A stretch of 7,674 bases of DNA, taken from CAINVV01 sp964528535. GTDB taxonomy: Bacteria; Bacteroidota; Bacteroidia; Bacteroidales; Prolixibacteraceae. The stretch covers positions 1-7,674 of the forward strand of contig CAZGSQ010000156.1 of NCBI GenBank assembly GCA_964528535.1. Direction: 5' to 3'. Shown one piece after another: positions 1-7,628 of the stretch. Below the pieces are notes generated by a model that worked only from the letters and a program-made list of their open reading frames with translations, ran no database searches and was not told where the DNA came from. The translations under genes and the position numbers were made by a program. Numbering within the stretch: position 1 is the first letter of the stretch; every line of letters begins with the position of its first letter.

Positions 1-46
1 AGATAGCTTCAGGTGACTGGAGTTCAGACGTGTGCTCTTCCGATCT
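1..46. other. Illumina adapter contamination, left end
   Basis: This is not genomic DNA. Positions 13-46 match the TruSeq indexed-adapter sequence in reverse orientation (ending GCTCTTCCGATCT). Positions 5-12 are the reverse complement of an 8-base index, CTGAAGCT, and 1-4 (AGAT) begin the flanking P7-side sequence. The block is the exact reverse complement of 7629-7674. Translating from the GTG at 13 gives MTGVQTCALPI, a well-known adapter peptide in draft genomes. It should be trimmed before annotation. Confidence 0.98.
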
Positions 47-737
47 CTGCATCGGTCTGTATAAAGGATTCCATAGGCATTTGGCCGCTCATGATGCCTA
101 TGCTTCTTGATTTGGCACTGACGATACCTGCAGTTACAGTAGAGGTCAAATTGAATGGATTACCAACAGCCAATACCCACTCGCCAAGTTTTAGGGCCTC
201 GGAATCGCCCCAGGAGAGTACTGTAAGGTTTTTGGCTTCAATTTTCACCAGGGCAATGTCTGTATTGGAATCACGGCCAATTACTTTGGCATTGAACTTG
301 CGGTTGTCGTTCAGTATCACCTCGATATCTTCCGCTCCATCAACGACGTGGTTGTTGGTGACGATGTAACCATCTTCGCTGATGATTACCCCTGAACCTG
401 CTGCCATACTGTACTGAGGTTCCTGCCTGTTGTTTCCTCTTGGACCGAAGAAATACTCGAAAATATCATTTCCACCCGAGAGGTAATTATTCTTGGTTTT
501 GGTGGTGATATGTACCACAGCCGAGACACTCTTTTCAGCAGCCTGTGTCAGGTCAGGAAGTTGTCCTTGCGGAAGGACAGGAGGGGCAGGAGTATAACTG
601 GAAAGCTGAACGGGTCTGTTTTCGGCCGGTAGAACCGTTTTTTCGACTTTATTAAATTGTGAAAACAAAAGGAACGCAATGATAGCTCCCAGAAATGCAA
701 ATCCTACATTTGATGCACCTTTTTTAATTGTGTCCAT
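47..737 (-). CDS. htrA: HtrA/DegP-family periplasmic serine protease, 3' end missing
   Basis: Envelope-anchored trypsin-like protease of the HtrA/Do family, which degrades or chaperones misfolded periplasmic and outer-membrane proteins. Numbering from the ATG at 737, residues 11-27 form a hydrophobic anchor or signal segment. A proline-rich linker follows to about 62, and the protease domain begins near 64. Catalytic His is H130 in TNNHVV and catalytic Asp is D160 in NTDIALVKI; the loop AVGNPF is at 190-195. Real sequence ends after FIQTDA (residue 230), just before the expected NPGNSGG motif, so the catalytic serine and the PDZ domains lie beyond the contig. The reading frame continues into adapter (EIGRAHV, stop at 24), which is artefact. 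In-frame ATGs at 806 and 788 would add a leader ending in KLLF that does not resemble family N-termini, so 737 is preferred. The gene has its own putative promoter near 828-859. Confidence 0.93.
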
Positions 738-827
738 AAATAATAATTTAAAAATTTGATAAAAAAATGATCTCAAATTTTGTACCATAAGCAAGGTAGC
801 TTTCATCTATTAGACGGAAAAATCATG

Positions 828-859
828 CAAAAGTAATCTTGATTAACATACTTTAACTT
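828..859 (-). promoter_or_regulatory. Putative htrA promoter, Bacteroidota type
   Basis: On the minus strand, TACTTTTG (835-828) matches the Bacteroides -7 consensus TAnnTTTG exactly. About 21 bases upstream, GTTAAA near 859-854 is only a weak match to the -33 TTG element. A start site near 821-823 would leave a leader of about 85 bases before the ATG at 737. That leader is AT-rich and has no Shine-Dalgarno sequence, as is usual in this phylum. The -7 match is seen directly; promoter function is inferred. Confidence 0.45.
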
Positions 860-864
860 CCATC

Positions 865-880
865 GTGCAAAGGGCTGCAC
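865..880. promoter_or_regulatory. Small inverted repeat upstream of the htrA promoter
   Basis: GTGCA (865-869) and TGCAC (876-880) are perfect 5-base arms around a 6-base spacer. The repeat lies just upstream of the putative htrA -33 region, where an operator could sit. It has no T-tract on either side, so it is not an intrinsic terminator. Arms this short occur often by chance. Confidence 0.2.
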
Positions 881-900
881 AGGTTGTTCAGCAGGAAGAA

Positions 901-928
901 ATTTAGGGTTTGGGATTTAGGATTTTTG
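901..928. repeat. Degenerate 7-base tandem repeat (four units)
   Basis: Four adjacent 7-mers read ATTTAGG, GTTTGGG, ATTTAGG and ATTTTTG; units one and three are identical. The array sits in the 286-base gap between the LOG-family gene and htrA. Apart from this array, the putative promoter and the small inverted repeat, I see nothing in that gap: no terminator with a T-tract and no credible small gene. The array is probably a slippage product. Confidence 0.5.
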
Positions 929-1023
929 TAGAGGCAAAGAGACTGTTTGGCTTATCATTTAATTGATTTGGCAGGATTTATGGCCTCCTTCAAACCTATC
1001 AGTTCAAACATTCCGACAAATTG

Positions 1024-1623
1024 TCAGTTTTTTTTCTCATTTTCTTTGGCAGGCACATTGAACCATTTTGACAACGGTTCGGCTGGTTGGTATTGCTGTA
1101 AAAACACAATTGCCTCTTCCGAATTGGCGGCAACAAAATACATAGAACGGTAACTCTCTTTGGCAAAGTTTTCCCGGTAGGCAAGCTCAAATTGTTCAAG
1201 CAACAGATTGTAGTAACCGTTTGTATTGACAAAGACAACGGCTTTGTTGTGGTAATTCAGCTGTTTGAGTGTGATCACCTCCAGAATCTCTTCCAGGGTC
1301 CCAAAACCTCCTGGTAAGGCAACAAAGGCATCAGACCTTTTTCGCATGAGGTACTTTCTTTCACGCATGTTGGGTGTGACAATTTGCTCATGGTCATTTG
1401 GATTGGAGAGTCTGTGCGCATGGATCAGTTCAGGTATGATGCCAACATTCTTTGAACCATTTTCCCTTGCTGCCTCGGCACATGCATGCATCAGTCCGAC
1501 GTTCGCACCTCCATAGATCAAGTTCCATCCGGATTTACCTATGAGATGACCCAGTTTCCGTGCTTCCTCAAAATATATTTCCGGAATGGCATTGCTGGAA
1601 GAGGAGAAAACGCAGATATTCAT
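1024..1623 (-). CDS. LOG-family protein (TIGR00730, putative nucleotide phosphoribohydrolase)
   Basis: A 199-residue Rossmann-like protein of the LONELY GUY / 'lysine decarboxylase-like' family. Characterised members cleave ribose 5-phosphate from nucleoside monophosphates, in plants releasing free cytokinins; the physiological substrate in Bacteroidota is not established. The strand-1 motif CVFSSSS is at 4-10 and the glycine-rich YGGANVGLM at 37-45. The MRERK motif lies at 86-90 and the signature LPGGFGTLEE at 103-112, holding the conserved PGGxGT and glutamate. Despite the older family label, nothing supports amino-acid decarboxylase activity. Length is normal for the family. The ATG at 1623 starts directly on the first beta strand (MNICVF). 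Only 19 bases separate it from the gyrB stop and no promoter match is visible there, so it is probably read from the gyrB promoter. Confidence 0.93.
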   Translation of the reverse strand: MNICVFSSSSNAIPEIYFEEARKLGHLIGKSGWNLIYGGANVGLMHACAEAARENGSKNVGIIPELIHAHRLSNPNDHEQIVTPNMRERKYLMRKRSDAFVALPGGFGTLEEILEVITLKQLNYHNKAVVFVNTNGYYNLLLEQFELAYRENFAKESYRSMYFVAANSEEAIVFLQQYQPAEPLSKWFNVPAKENEKKN

Positions 1624-1642
1624 CGAATTACGAATTTCTTAT

Positions 1643-3607
1643 TTAGACGTCAATATTTGCATAAGTAGCATTGTCTTCAATGAATTTACGGCGAGGAGGC
1701 ACTTCATCGCCCATGAGCATGGAGAAGACGTGGTCTGATTCAGCAGCGTTCTCTATCTCAACCTGTCGGAGTGTGCGACGTTCCGGGTTCATAGTTGTAT
1801 CCCACAACTGTTCTGCATTCATCTCTCCAAGACCTTTGTAACGCTGCACATGAACACTTTTCTCGTTGCCATTGGCCCATTCATCAATAATCCTCATCCT
1901 TTGTGCTTCTGTCCAGCAGTACTGTTCCTGTTTGCCTTTTTTGACGAGGTAGAGTGGTGGAGTGGCAATGTAGATGTGGCCGTTCATGATCAGGTCGTGC
2001 ATGTAGCGAAAGAAGAAAGTCATGATCAAGGTGGCTATGTGTGAACCATCGACATCAGCATCGGTCATGATGATGATCTTGTTGTAACGCAATTTGGCAA
2101 TGTTAAGTGCCTTTGGATCCTCATCGGTGCCTATGGAAACTCCTAATGCAGTATAAATGTTACGAATTTCTTCACTGTCAAATACCCTGTGAGGCATTGC
2201 TTTTTCTACATTGAGGATCTTTCCGCGCAAGGGAAGAATGGCTTGAAAGCTACGGTCGCGGCCTTGTTTGGCTGTTCCACCCGCTGAATCTCCCTCGACA
2301 AGAAATAGTTCGCAACGTTCGGGATCTTTCTCTGAACAGTCGGCTAATTTGCCTGGCAATCCACTCCCGGTAAGTACGTTTTTACGTTGTACGAGTTCTC
2401 TGGCTTTGCGGGCAGCGTGACGTGCCGTAGCTGCAAGAATTACTTTATTGACTATGATCTTCGCTTCGCGCGGATGCTCTTCGAGGTAGTTGGCGAGCAT
2501 TTCGCTAACTGCCTGGTCGACTGAAGCACTGATCTCGGAGTTGCCTAACTTGGTTTTGGTCTGCCCCTCAAATTGAGGTTCTTGCACCTTACACGAAATA
2601 ACGGCGGTCAATCCTTCACGGAAGTCATCACCGGCGATTTCAAATTTTAATTTCTGGAACATGCCACTGTTTTCGGCATAACTCTTGAGGGTTCTCGTGA
2701 GTCCTCGTCTGAATCCAGTAAGATGGGTTCCGCCTTCTATTGTGTTGATATTGTTGACATAAGAATGGACATTTTCTGTAAATGAGTTGTTGTAGCACAT
2801 GGCAATCTCAACAGGGACATCATTCTTCTCAGTCGAGATATGGATTGTCTCATCGATTATTCGTTCCCGGGTTCCATCGAGGTAATCGACGAACTCTGAC
2901 AGACCTGCTTCGGAATAGAATATCTCTTGTTTAAAGGAGCCATCGGCTTCTTTGACCCTTTCATCCGTCAGAGAGAGTTTGATTTTTTTGTTTAGAAAAG
3001 CCAGTTCGCGCAGGCGAGCCGAGAGAATATCGAATTTGAATTCTGTCGTGGTAAAGATTGTATCGTCGGGTGTAAAAGTAATTGTAGTCCCGGTATGGTC
3101 GGTAGTTCCAATAATTTTTACATCTCCTTGCGGAGCTCCCTTCTCATACTTCTGTTCCCAAATATTGCCGTCGCGATGAATCTCAGCCCGGAGAAAATTG
3201 GAAAGGGCATTTACACATGAGACTCCTACGCCATGCAGACCTCCAGAGACTTTGTAACTCTCTTTGTTGAATTTTCCACCTGCATGCAACACTGTCAATA
3301 CTACCTCGAGTGCAGACTTGTTCTCACCTATGTGAAGTTCGGTTGGAATTCCACGTCCGTCATCCACTACAGTCACAGAACCGTCGGCATTAATGACTAC
3401 CAAAATATTGTTGCAATAACCAGCCAGGGCTTCGTCGATTGAGTTATCGATCACTTCATAGACGAGGTGATGCAAGCCACGAATGTTGACGTCGCCAATG
3501 TACATTGCCGGACGTTTTCTTACTGCTTCCAATCCTTCCAATACCTGGATGCTGTCTGCACCATAGGATGTCTCTGCGGCTGATTTTATCTTCAAAGATT
3601 CACTCAT
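1643..3607 (-). CDS. gyrB: DNA gyrase subunit B
   Basis: ATPase subunit of DNA gyrase, the A2B2 type II topoisomerase that introduces negative supercoils. All 654 residues are present, the usual length of the short form without the large insert found in E. coli GyrB. The GHKL ATPase domain shows EVIDNSIDEA (51-60, general base E51 and Mg-binding N55), DDGRGIP (82-88) and GGLHGVGVS (122-130). The transducer contains QTKTKL (349-354). The TOPRIM domain carries EGDSAGG (438-444), PLRGKILNVE (459-468) and the metal-binding D516, D518 and D520 in TDADVDG. QRYKGLGEMN (588-597) marks the C-terminal region that contacts GyrA. R145 corresponds, by eye, to the E. coli R136 novobiocin-contact residue and is retained. 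QTKTKLGNSE and the overall sequence favour GyrB over ParE. The start at 3607 leaves a normal short N-terminal arm. A strong promoter match lies at 3733-3763. Confidence 0.98.
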   Translation of the reverse strand: MSESLKIKSAAETSYGADSIQVLEGLEAVRKRPAMYIGDVNIRGLHHLVYEVIDNSIDEALAGYCNNILVVINADGSVTVVDDGRGIPTELHIGENKSALEVVLTVLHAGGKFNKESYKVSGGLHGVGVSCVNALSNFLRAEIHRDGNIWEQKYEKGAPQGDVKIIGTTDHTGTTITFTPDDTIFTTTEFKFDILSARLRELAFLNKKIKLSLTDERVKEADGSFKQEIFYSEAGLSEFVDYLDGTRERIIDETIHISTEKNDVPVEIAMCYNNSFTENVHSYVNNINTIEGGTHLTGFRRGLTRTLKSYAENSGMFQKLKFEIAGDDFREGLTAVISCKVQEPQFEGQTKTKLGNSEISASVDQAVSEMLANYLEEHPREAKIIVNKVILAATARHAARKARELVQRKNVLTGSGLPGKLADCSEKDPERCELFLVEGDSAGGTAKQGRDRSFQAILPLRGKILNVEKAMPHRVFDSEEIRNIYTALGVSIGTDEDPKALNIAKLRYNKIIIMTDADVDGSHIATLIMTFFFRYMHDLIMNGHIYIATPPLYLVKKGKQEQYCWTEAQRMRIIDEWANGNEKSVHVQRYKGLGEMNAEQLWDTTMNPERRTLRQVEIENAAESDHVFSMLMGDEVPPRRKFIEDNATYANIDV

Positions 3608-3678
3608 GCGTTTTTTTGATTTATTGTCGGATTCAAAATTCTAAAAACATGGAATTCAGTTCGGTATGCCTATAATTA

Positions 3679-3697
3679 AATATTTGAATTATGTTGA
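3679..3697 (-). promoter_or_regulatory. AT-rich stem-loop in the gyrB leader
   Basis: TTATGTT (3679-3685) and AACATAA (3691-3697) are perfect 7-base arms around a 5-base loop. They lie inside the predicted untranslated leader of gyrB, roughly 70 bases before its start codon. The stem has only one G-C pair, so it would be weak as RNA; an operator in DNA is equally possible. No T-tract follows, so it is not a terminator for the upstream gene. Confidence 0.25.
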
Positions 3698-3732
3698 AAA
3701 AACATAACTTCAGGCTACCTGCTCCAAGTAGG

Positions 3733-3763
3733 CAAATGTAGCTATTTTTCTCCAAATGGACAA
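3733..3763 (-). promoter_or_regulatory. gyrB promoter, Bacteroidota sigma-ABfr type
   Basis: On the minus strand, TACATTTG (3740-3733) is an exact match to the -7 consensus TAnnTTTG. TTG (3763-3761) sits 20 bases upstream, the spacing expected for the -33 element. The predicted start site is near 3726-3728, giving a leader of about 120 bases. The -33 element begins only 8 bases after the stop codon of the upstream barrel gene, so gyrB appears to start its own transcription unit even though the intergenic region is short. Confidence 0.72.
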
Positions 3764-3771
3764 GGATTTTT

Positions 3772-5553
3772 TCAGAAAGAGAAGCTTGCTCCAAGTTTCA
3801 GGCAGAGACCCTGAACCGTATAACCATACCATTGTTCATCTTTCCTGTTAAGAAGATTTTCAATGTTTGCAGTAAACTCCAGATTCTTGATAAACTGATA
3901 TTTTGCACCCAAATTGACGGTAATCATGGGGTCAATCTTGAGGTAAATGGGTGGTGTTGGGAGGGCTGAAGAGGTCAAAGGCAGGTAGTATTTCAATTGA
4001 ATGTTCCTCGGACCTGTGACGTATATTTCGGCCAAGGCACTTATTTTGCCGGATACCTTCATGCTTGATGTTGCGTTTAACGTAAAATCGGGCAGATAGG
4101 GTGCCTTCTCTAATGTGTTTAATGTGTAATTGTAAAAATGGCCGGTCATCAGTAGGAAAAAATTGGCAGCAGTATAAGAAAGCTCACCTGAAAAATCCAG
4201 AGAGGTAAGGTTGTCGTATACTACTTCAAAAGCATTGTTGTAAGTGAGATCCAGGAGGGTTGGGGAGACTTTACCTGAACCGTTGACAATCCTTGTTACA
4301 TAGAAATACTGGTCGTCAATCTGTTTGTATTTTATTCCAATGTTAAAGGCGATCGGAGGAGCAATTATTCCTTTTAGTCCGCCCGTAAGTATCATTCGCT
4401 CACTTGTAGGCGATACCATCTGTTTCGGATTGATAAATCTGTTTTCCGAAGCGATTTTTGAATAGTTGTTGCTCTGAAGCTTACCATCCAGAGCAGCATA
4501 AACTGTGATGTTCTTTGAATTGGTAAAGAGGGAGAGAGCTAACTTTGGATAAGGCTTGAAACTGTTCCCACTGAAGTTGTCAGATACTGCAAAAAGGTCG
4601 ACGCCTCCCTCCAGAGCGAGGTATTCATTTTCGAAAAAAATTGTAGGTGCAAGGTGCAGCCATGAACTTTTGGGTGCAGTAAGAACCATGAGATCAGGGA
4701 AATCAGTCACATTCTCAGTCTCAAAGTGTTCAAATCCAGCCGTCAGTTTTCCTTCGAGAATCCCGAAAGGGTGGCTGAAATCCCCACTCACCATGGAAGC
4801 TTTCTCCACTTGATTGGTAGATGTGTTAAAATAACTGAGATTGAGGTTTGTCTTAAATTTGAGGTCAGCCGTGGAAGTGGCATTGCTCTTTACTGATAAA
4901 TCAAAAAAACCGGACTGCTGAAGTTGATCCTGGTTGAAGTACCTGACGAAATTGTTTGTCAGGATGTTGGCAGGAATCACCTCCGGGTATCCGTAGAACC
5001 GATTTTTGGCACGCTGGTAGGTTAATTCGGAAGAGATTGTAACTCCATTCAGCACATAACTTCCAAAGAGTGTGGCACGGTTGTAGCTAAATGGTGCATC
5101 CACTTCATCTCCACCCTTCATTTTTACCTTACCTTGCGAGGAAAGATGGTTCATCTGTAGTCCCAAGGTTCCATTTTGAGCGTTGGGGTTGTTCAGGTAA
5201 AGATCGGCAAAAGGGGTCAGATTGGTTCCGAAACCTCCGCTGATCTTTCCGTAACCTGGAAAGTTGATCTCCCTTGGATAGAGGTTGTTGGCCTTTAACA
5301 ATGAGGATTGAAAACCTGTTGTGATGGGGTGACTGATGGTCTTGTAGTTCAAATCAGGTCTGAACCTTGTTGTATCACCCACCACAGGTAAAAGACTGAT
5401 TTTTTCAGCTTTTGCTACGGATGGCCGATAGGCTTTCACCACCTCGACCTCCTGGTTCAACTTGGTAGAATCCTTCTGACCATACAAGGAGTTGAAGAAT
5501 CCTGGTAAGGTGAAAAGGATAAAAATTAGTTTTAGGGAAGATTGCAGGGTCAT
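3772..5553 (-). CDS. Outer-membrane beta-barrel protein, TonB-receptor-like, without a recognisable plug
   Basis: A complete 593-residue protein. Residues 1-25 form a signal peptide (K8, hydrophobic core 9-20, likely cleavage after SLYG before Q26), indicating export to the outer membrane. Residues 34-42 (QEVEVVKAY) resemble the TonB box of SusC-type receptors. The roughly 110-residue plug domain that should follow, with its RG...DG motifs, is not evident: a proline-rich stretch (44-100) leads into alternating amphipathic strands from about 100 onward. The C-terminus (565-593) contains ENLLNRKDEQWYGY and ends SFSF, matching the last strands of TonB-dependent receptors, including a terminal Phe. 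The start fits the signal peptide and lies 18 bases after the TPR gene's stop, implying an operon. From memory, similar pairs of a TPR protein and a small TonB-receptor-like barrel occur across Bacteroidota. The ligand is unknown, and transport is not demonstrated. Confidence 0.82.
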   Translation of the reverse strand: MTLQSSLKLIFILFTLPGFFNSLYGQKDSTKLNQEVEVVKAYRPSVAKAEKISLLPVVGDTTRFRPDLNYKTISHPITTGFQSSLLKANNLYPREINFPGYGKISGGFGTNLTPFADLYLNNPNAQNGTLGLQMNHLSSQGKVKMKGGDEVDAPFSYNRATLFGSYVLNGVTISSELTYQRAKNRFYGYPEVIPANILTNNFVRYFNQDQLQQSGFFDLSVKSNATSTADLKFKTNLNLSYFNTSTNQVEKASMVSGDFSHPFGILEGKLTAGFEHFETENVTDFPDLMVLTAPKSSWLHLAPTIFFENEYLALEGGVDLFAVSDNFSGNSFKPYPKLALSLFTNSKNITVYAALDGKLQSNNYSKIASENRFINPKQMVSPTSERMILTGGLKGIIAPPIAFNIGIKYKQIDDQYFYVTRIVNGSGKVSPTLLDLTYNNAFEVVYDNLTSLDFSGELSYTAANFFLLMTGHFYNYTLNTLEKAPYLPDFTLNATSSMKVSGKISALAEIYVTGPRNIQLKYYLPLTSSALPTPPIYLKIDPMITVNLGAKYQFIKNLEFTANIENLLNRKDEQWYGYTVQGLCLKLGASFSF

Positions 5554-5571
5554 ATATGGTGGGTAAAGCTG

Positions 5572-7628
5572 TTATTTTTTTTGTTCCAATTTTTTCAAAT
5601 AGGCAGAAGCCTCATCCACAATGCCATCATCCTTAACTTCATAATTTTCGATGACACTTTTCAAAGTATTGGTTGCCTGGAACTGGTCGTTCATCTTGTC
5701 ATAGATATGCGCCAGCAGTACAAAACTCTTTCCAAGCCAGTATTTCTGGGGACTATTCTTTGCAATGAAATCCATGACTTCGTTCTCGGCATCTTTCAAC
5801 CTGTTGTTGTCGGCATAATACCTGCAAACACTGTATTTGGCCTCGGCTCCTTCTTTCGATTTTGGATCAGAAGAAAGTTTGCGCCAAAGCGGAAGGGCCT
5901 TGGCCGGGTCGTTCAATGCATCATAAGCCTTTGCCGATTTGTAGGCACTCTCTCTGTCGAGTTCGATTGAAATTTTTCCATTGCTTCGAAGTTTCCATCC
6001 TGTCTTTGCAACTTCTTCCCAATTTCCAAGCTCATATTGACAGCGAAGTATGCCTGTTGTACCGGCTAACACGTCGGCCGAATTTCCGGCCATGGCTTCC
6101 ATCCTTTGAAAATAGCCGAGGGCTTTTCCATAGACCTTGGCATCATACAACAGACCAGCAGCCCTGTTGAGTGCATTCCCGGTAAAGAGGTTGTCAGGTT
6201 GAGCCAGTACTGCTTCATAATCTGGAAGCGCAACATCTGTCTCTCCAGCGTTGTATGCGCACTCGGCCCTGTAAAAATGGGCATTGACTGTAAAATTTCC
6301 TTGCGGAAAATTCGACAAATACCTCGAAAGCTGTTCGCCGGCAGTTGCAGCATGGTTCATGTACAGTTTCTCTGCCGCGGCATATGTCAGCGAATCCTGC
6401 TCATTCTGTGAAGGAGTTGCACCCTTGCCAAGTTTTTTGGTATAGTCGATGTAGTCCTCTACCTTGTTGTTCTCCATGTAGTTGTTTTTGATGCCGGTAA
6501 GGGCACCCCTCGCTTCGGGAGTATCCGGAAAACGTGCAATCACCTCTTTGTAGTAGGCCAGCGAAGCATCGTACTGATTCTGGTTGTAGGCGATCAAACC
6601 AAGCTGAACCAAGGCTTTGGGGACTGTTGAACTCTTGGGGTATTTGGAGACAAGGTTGCTGTAGTTGGCTTTGGCACCCTCTAAATCCGACATTTTTTCA
6701 CGTGCCTTGCCTGTCTCAAAAAGTGCATCTGCCCCATAAGGTGACAGCGGATATTTTGCCAAAAGCATCGTGAGATCTTCAATCTTGGTCTGTTGGTCCT
6801 GCATCAAACCATGCGTAAATGCCTTCTGAAAAAGGGCATAGTCAGCATCGGCAGAGTTTGACTCGATTGCCTTCTGGTAGTAGGTCAAAGCTGCTTCAAA
6901 ATTTCTGTCGGCATATTTACAGTCTCCCAGCCGGATGTAAACATCTCCCAGCAGTTTATCATCGCCGACGCTTGCAAGTTCCGTGTATTTGGTGAAATTG
7001 CTGGCAGCTTGCGTCAGATCTTGTTTGTTAAAGTAATGGTAGCCAATATTGTAGAAAGAAAGTGCATACTCCTTCAATTTGAGGCTTCCCGGTAGGGATT
7101 GAAATTTTTTATATTCGGCAAGCGCATCTTCGGTTTTGCCCAATCTGTAAAATGTTTCGGCCCGCCAATATTGAGCCTGTGCTTTGTATTCGGCATTGGA
7201 AGGGCCGTTTTCGAGTGATTTATCGAAGAGCCGAAGGGCTCCTTCAAAATTGAGATCACGAAAAAGTTCCATCCCCCGGAAGAGTGAAACCCGCTGGTAG
7301 GCTTTCCTGATAGGGGGGCTCTTCGTTTTGATACGATCTATGGATACCAGGGCATCCTTGTAATTGTGCGTAGTCATGAAAACGTTGACCAAATAGTTGT
7401 ATGCCAGATCGTTTTCCTTGGCATCCGGGTACTCTGCGATGTATTTGTCGAGGGCCTTGATGGATTCGTTGAATGGAGAGTAATCGAGTTCGTATGCCGC
7501 TTTCGCATACTGGAAGAGTGCATCCTGCTTTATTTTGGCATCGAATTTCATTTCTGAAGCATGCTGGAACGCAAGCAACCCTTTCTGTTTTTCTCCTTTT
7601 TTCATGTAGAGGGCACCCAATTGGTAGT
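5572..7628 (-). CDS. TPR-repeat protein, 5' end missing
   Basis: The C-terminal 685 residues of a long tetratricopeptide-repeat protein, a helical scaffold for protein-protein contacts. Many repeats are visible, for example YWRAETFYRLGKTEDALAEY, YIRLGDCKYADRNFEAALTY, LVQLGLIAYNQNQYDASLAY and FVLLAHIYDKMNDQFQATNT, several ending in the YP turn typical of BamD/YbgF-like TPRs (YPD, YPLS, YPKS, FPD). No catalytic domain is seen. The protein ends with a charged tail (KKLEQKK). The true start lies beyond the right contig end. The open frame begins at a GTG in the adapter (7662), so its first 11 residues, MTGVQTCALPI, are false and the next codon is mixed. A signal peptide or lipoprotein signal therefore cannot be assessed. 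Related Bacteroidota proteins are, from memory, about 1,000 residues. The gene is followed after 18 bases by the barrel gene, which suggests a shared envelope function. Confidence 0.88.

Noticed and set aside
13..369. Plus-strand reading frame beginning MTGVQTCALPI
   Set aside because: It starts in the adapter and then runs antisense to the HtrA gene; its translation resembles no known protein.
738..806. Longer HtrA start at 806 or 788
   Set aside because: The extra residues form an unusual leader before a good membrane anchor, and the region is AT-rich like a normal Bacteroidota leader. The ATG at 737 gives a typical family N-terminus.
1015..1035. GACAA-A-TTGTC followed by eight T residues as an intrinsic terminator
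   Set aside because: The T-tract is on the plus strand, where no gene ends, and the arms leave a one-base loop that cannot fold as an RNA hairpin. For the minus-strand gene the tract is on the wrong side.
947..1153. Plus-strand frame spanning the gap and the end of the LOG-family gene
   Set aside because: It mostly overlaps the well-supported minus-strand gene, has no promoter match and shows no family resemblance.
3751..3760. TCCA/TGGA palindrome after the barrel stop codon as a terminator
   Set aside because: The stem is 4 bases with a 2-base loop, it lies within the gyrB promoter spacer, and no proper T-tract follows.
6066..6411. Overlapping frames on both strands inside the TPR gene
   Set aside because: They are shadows of the long TPR frame and show no independent family similarity or initiation context.
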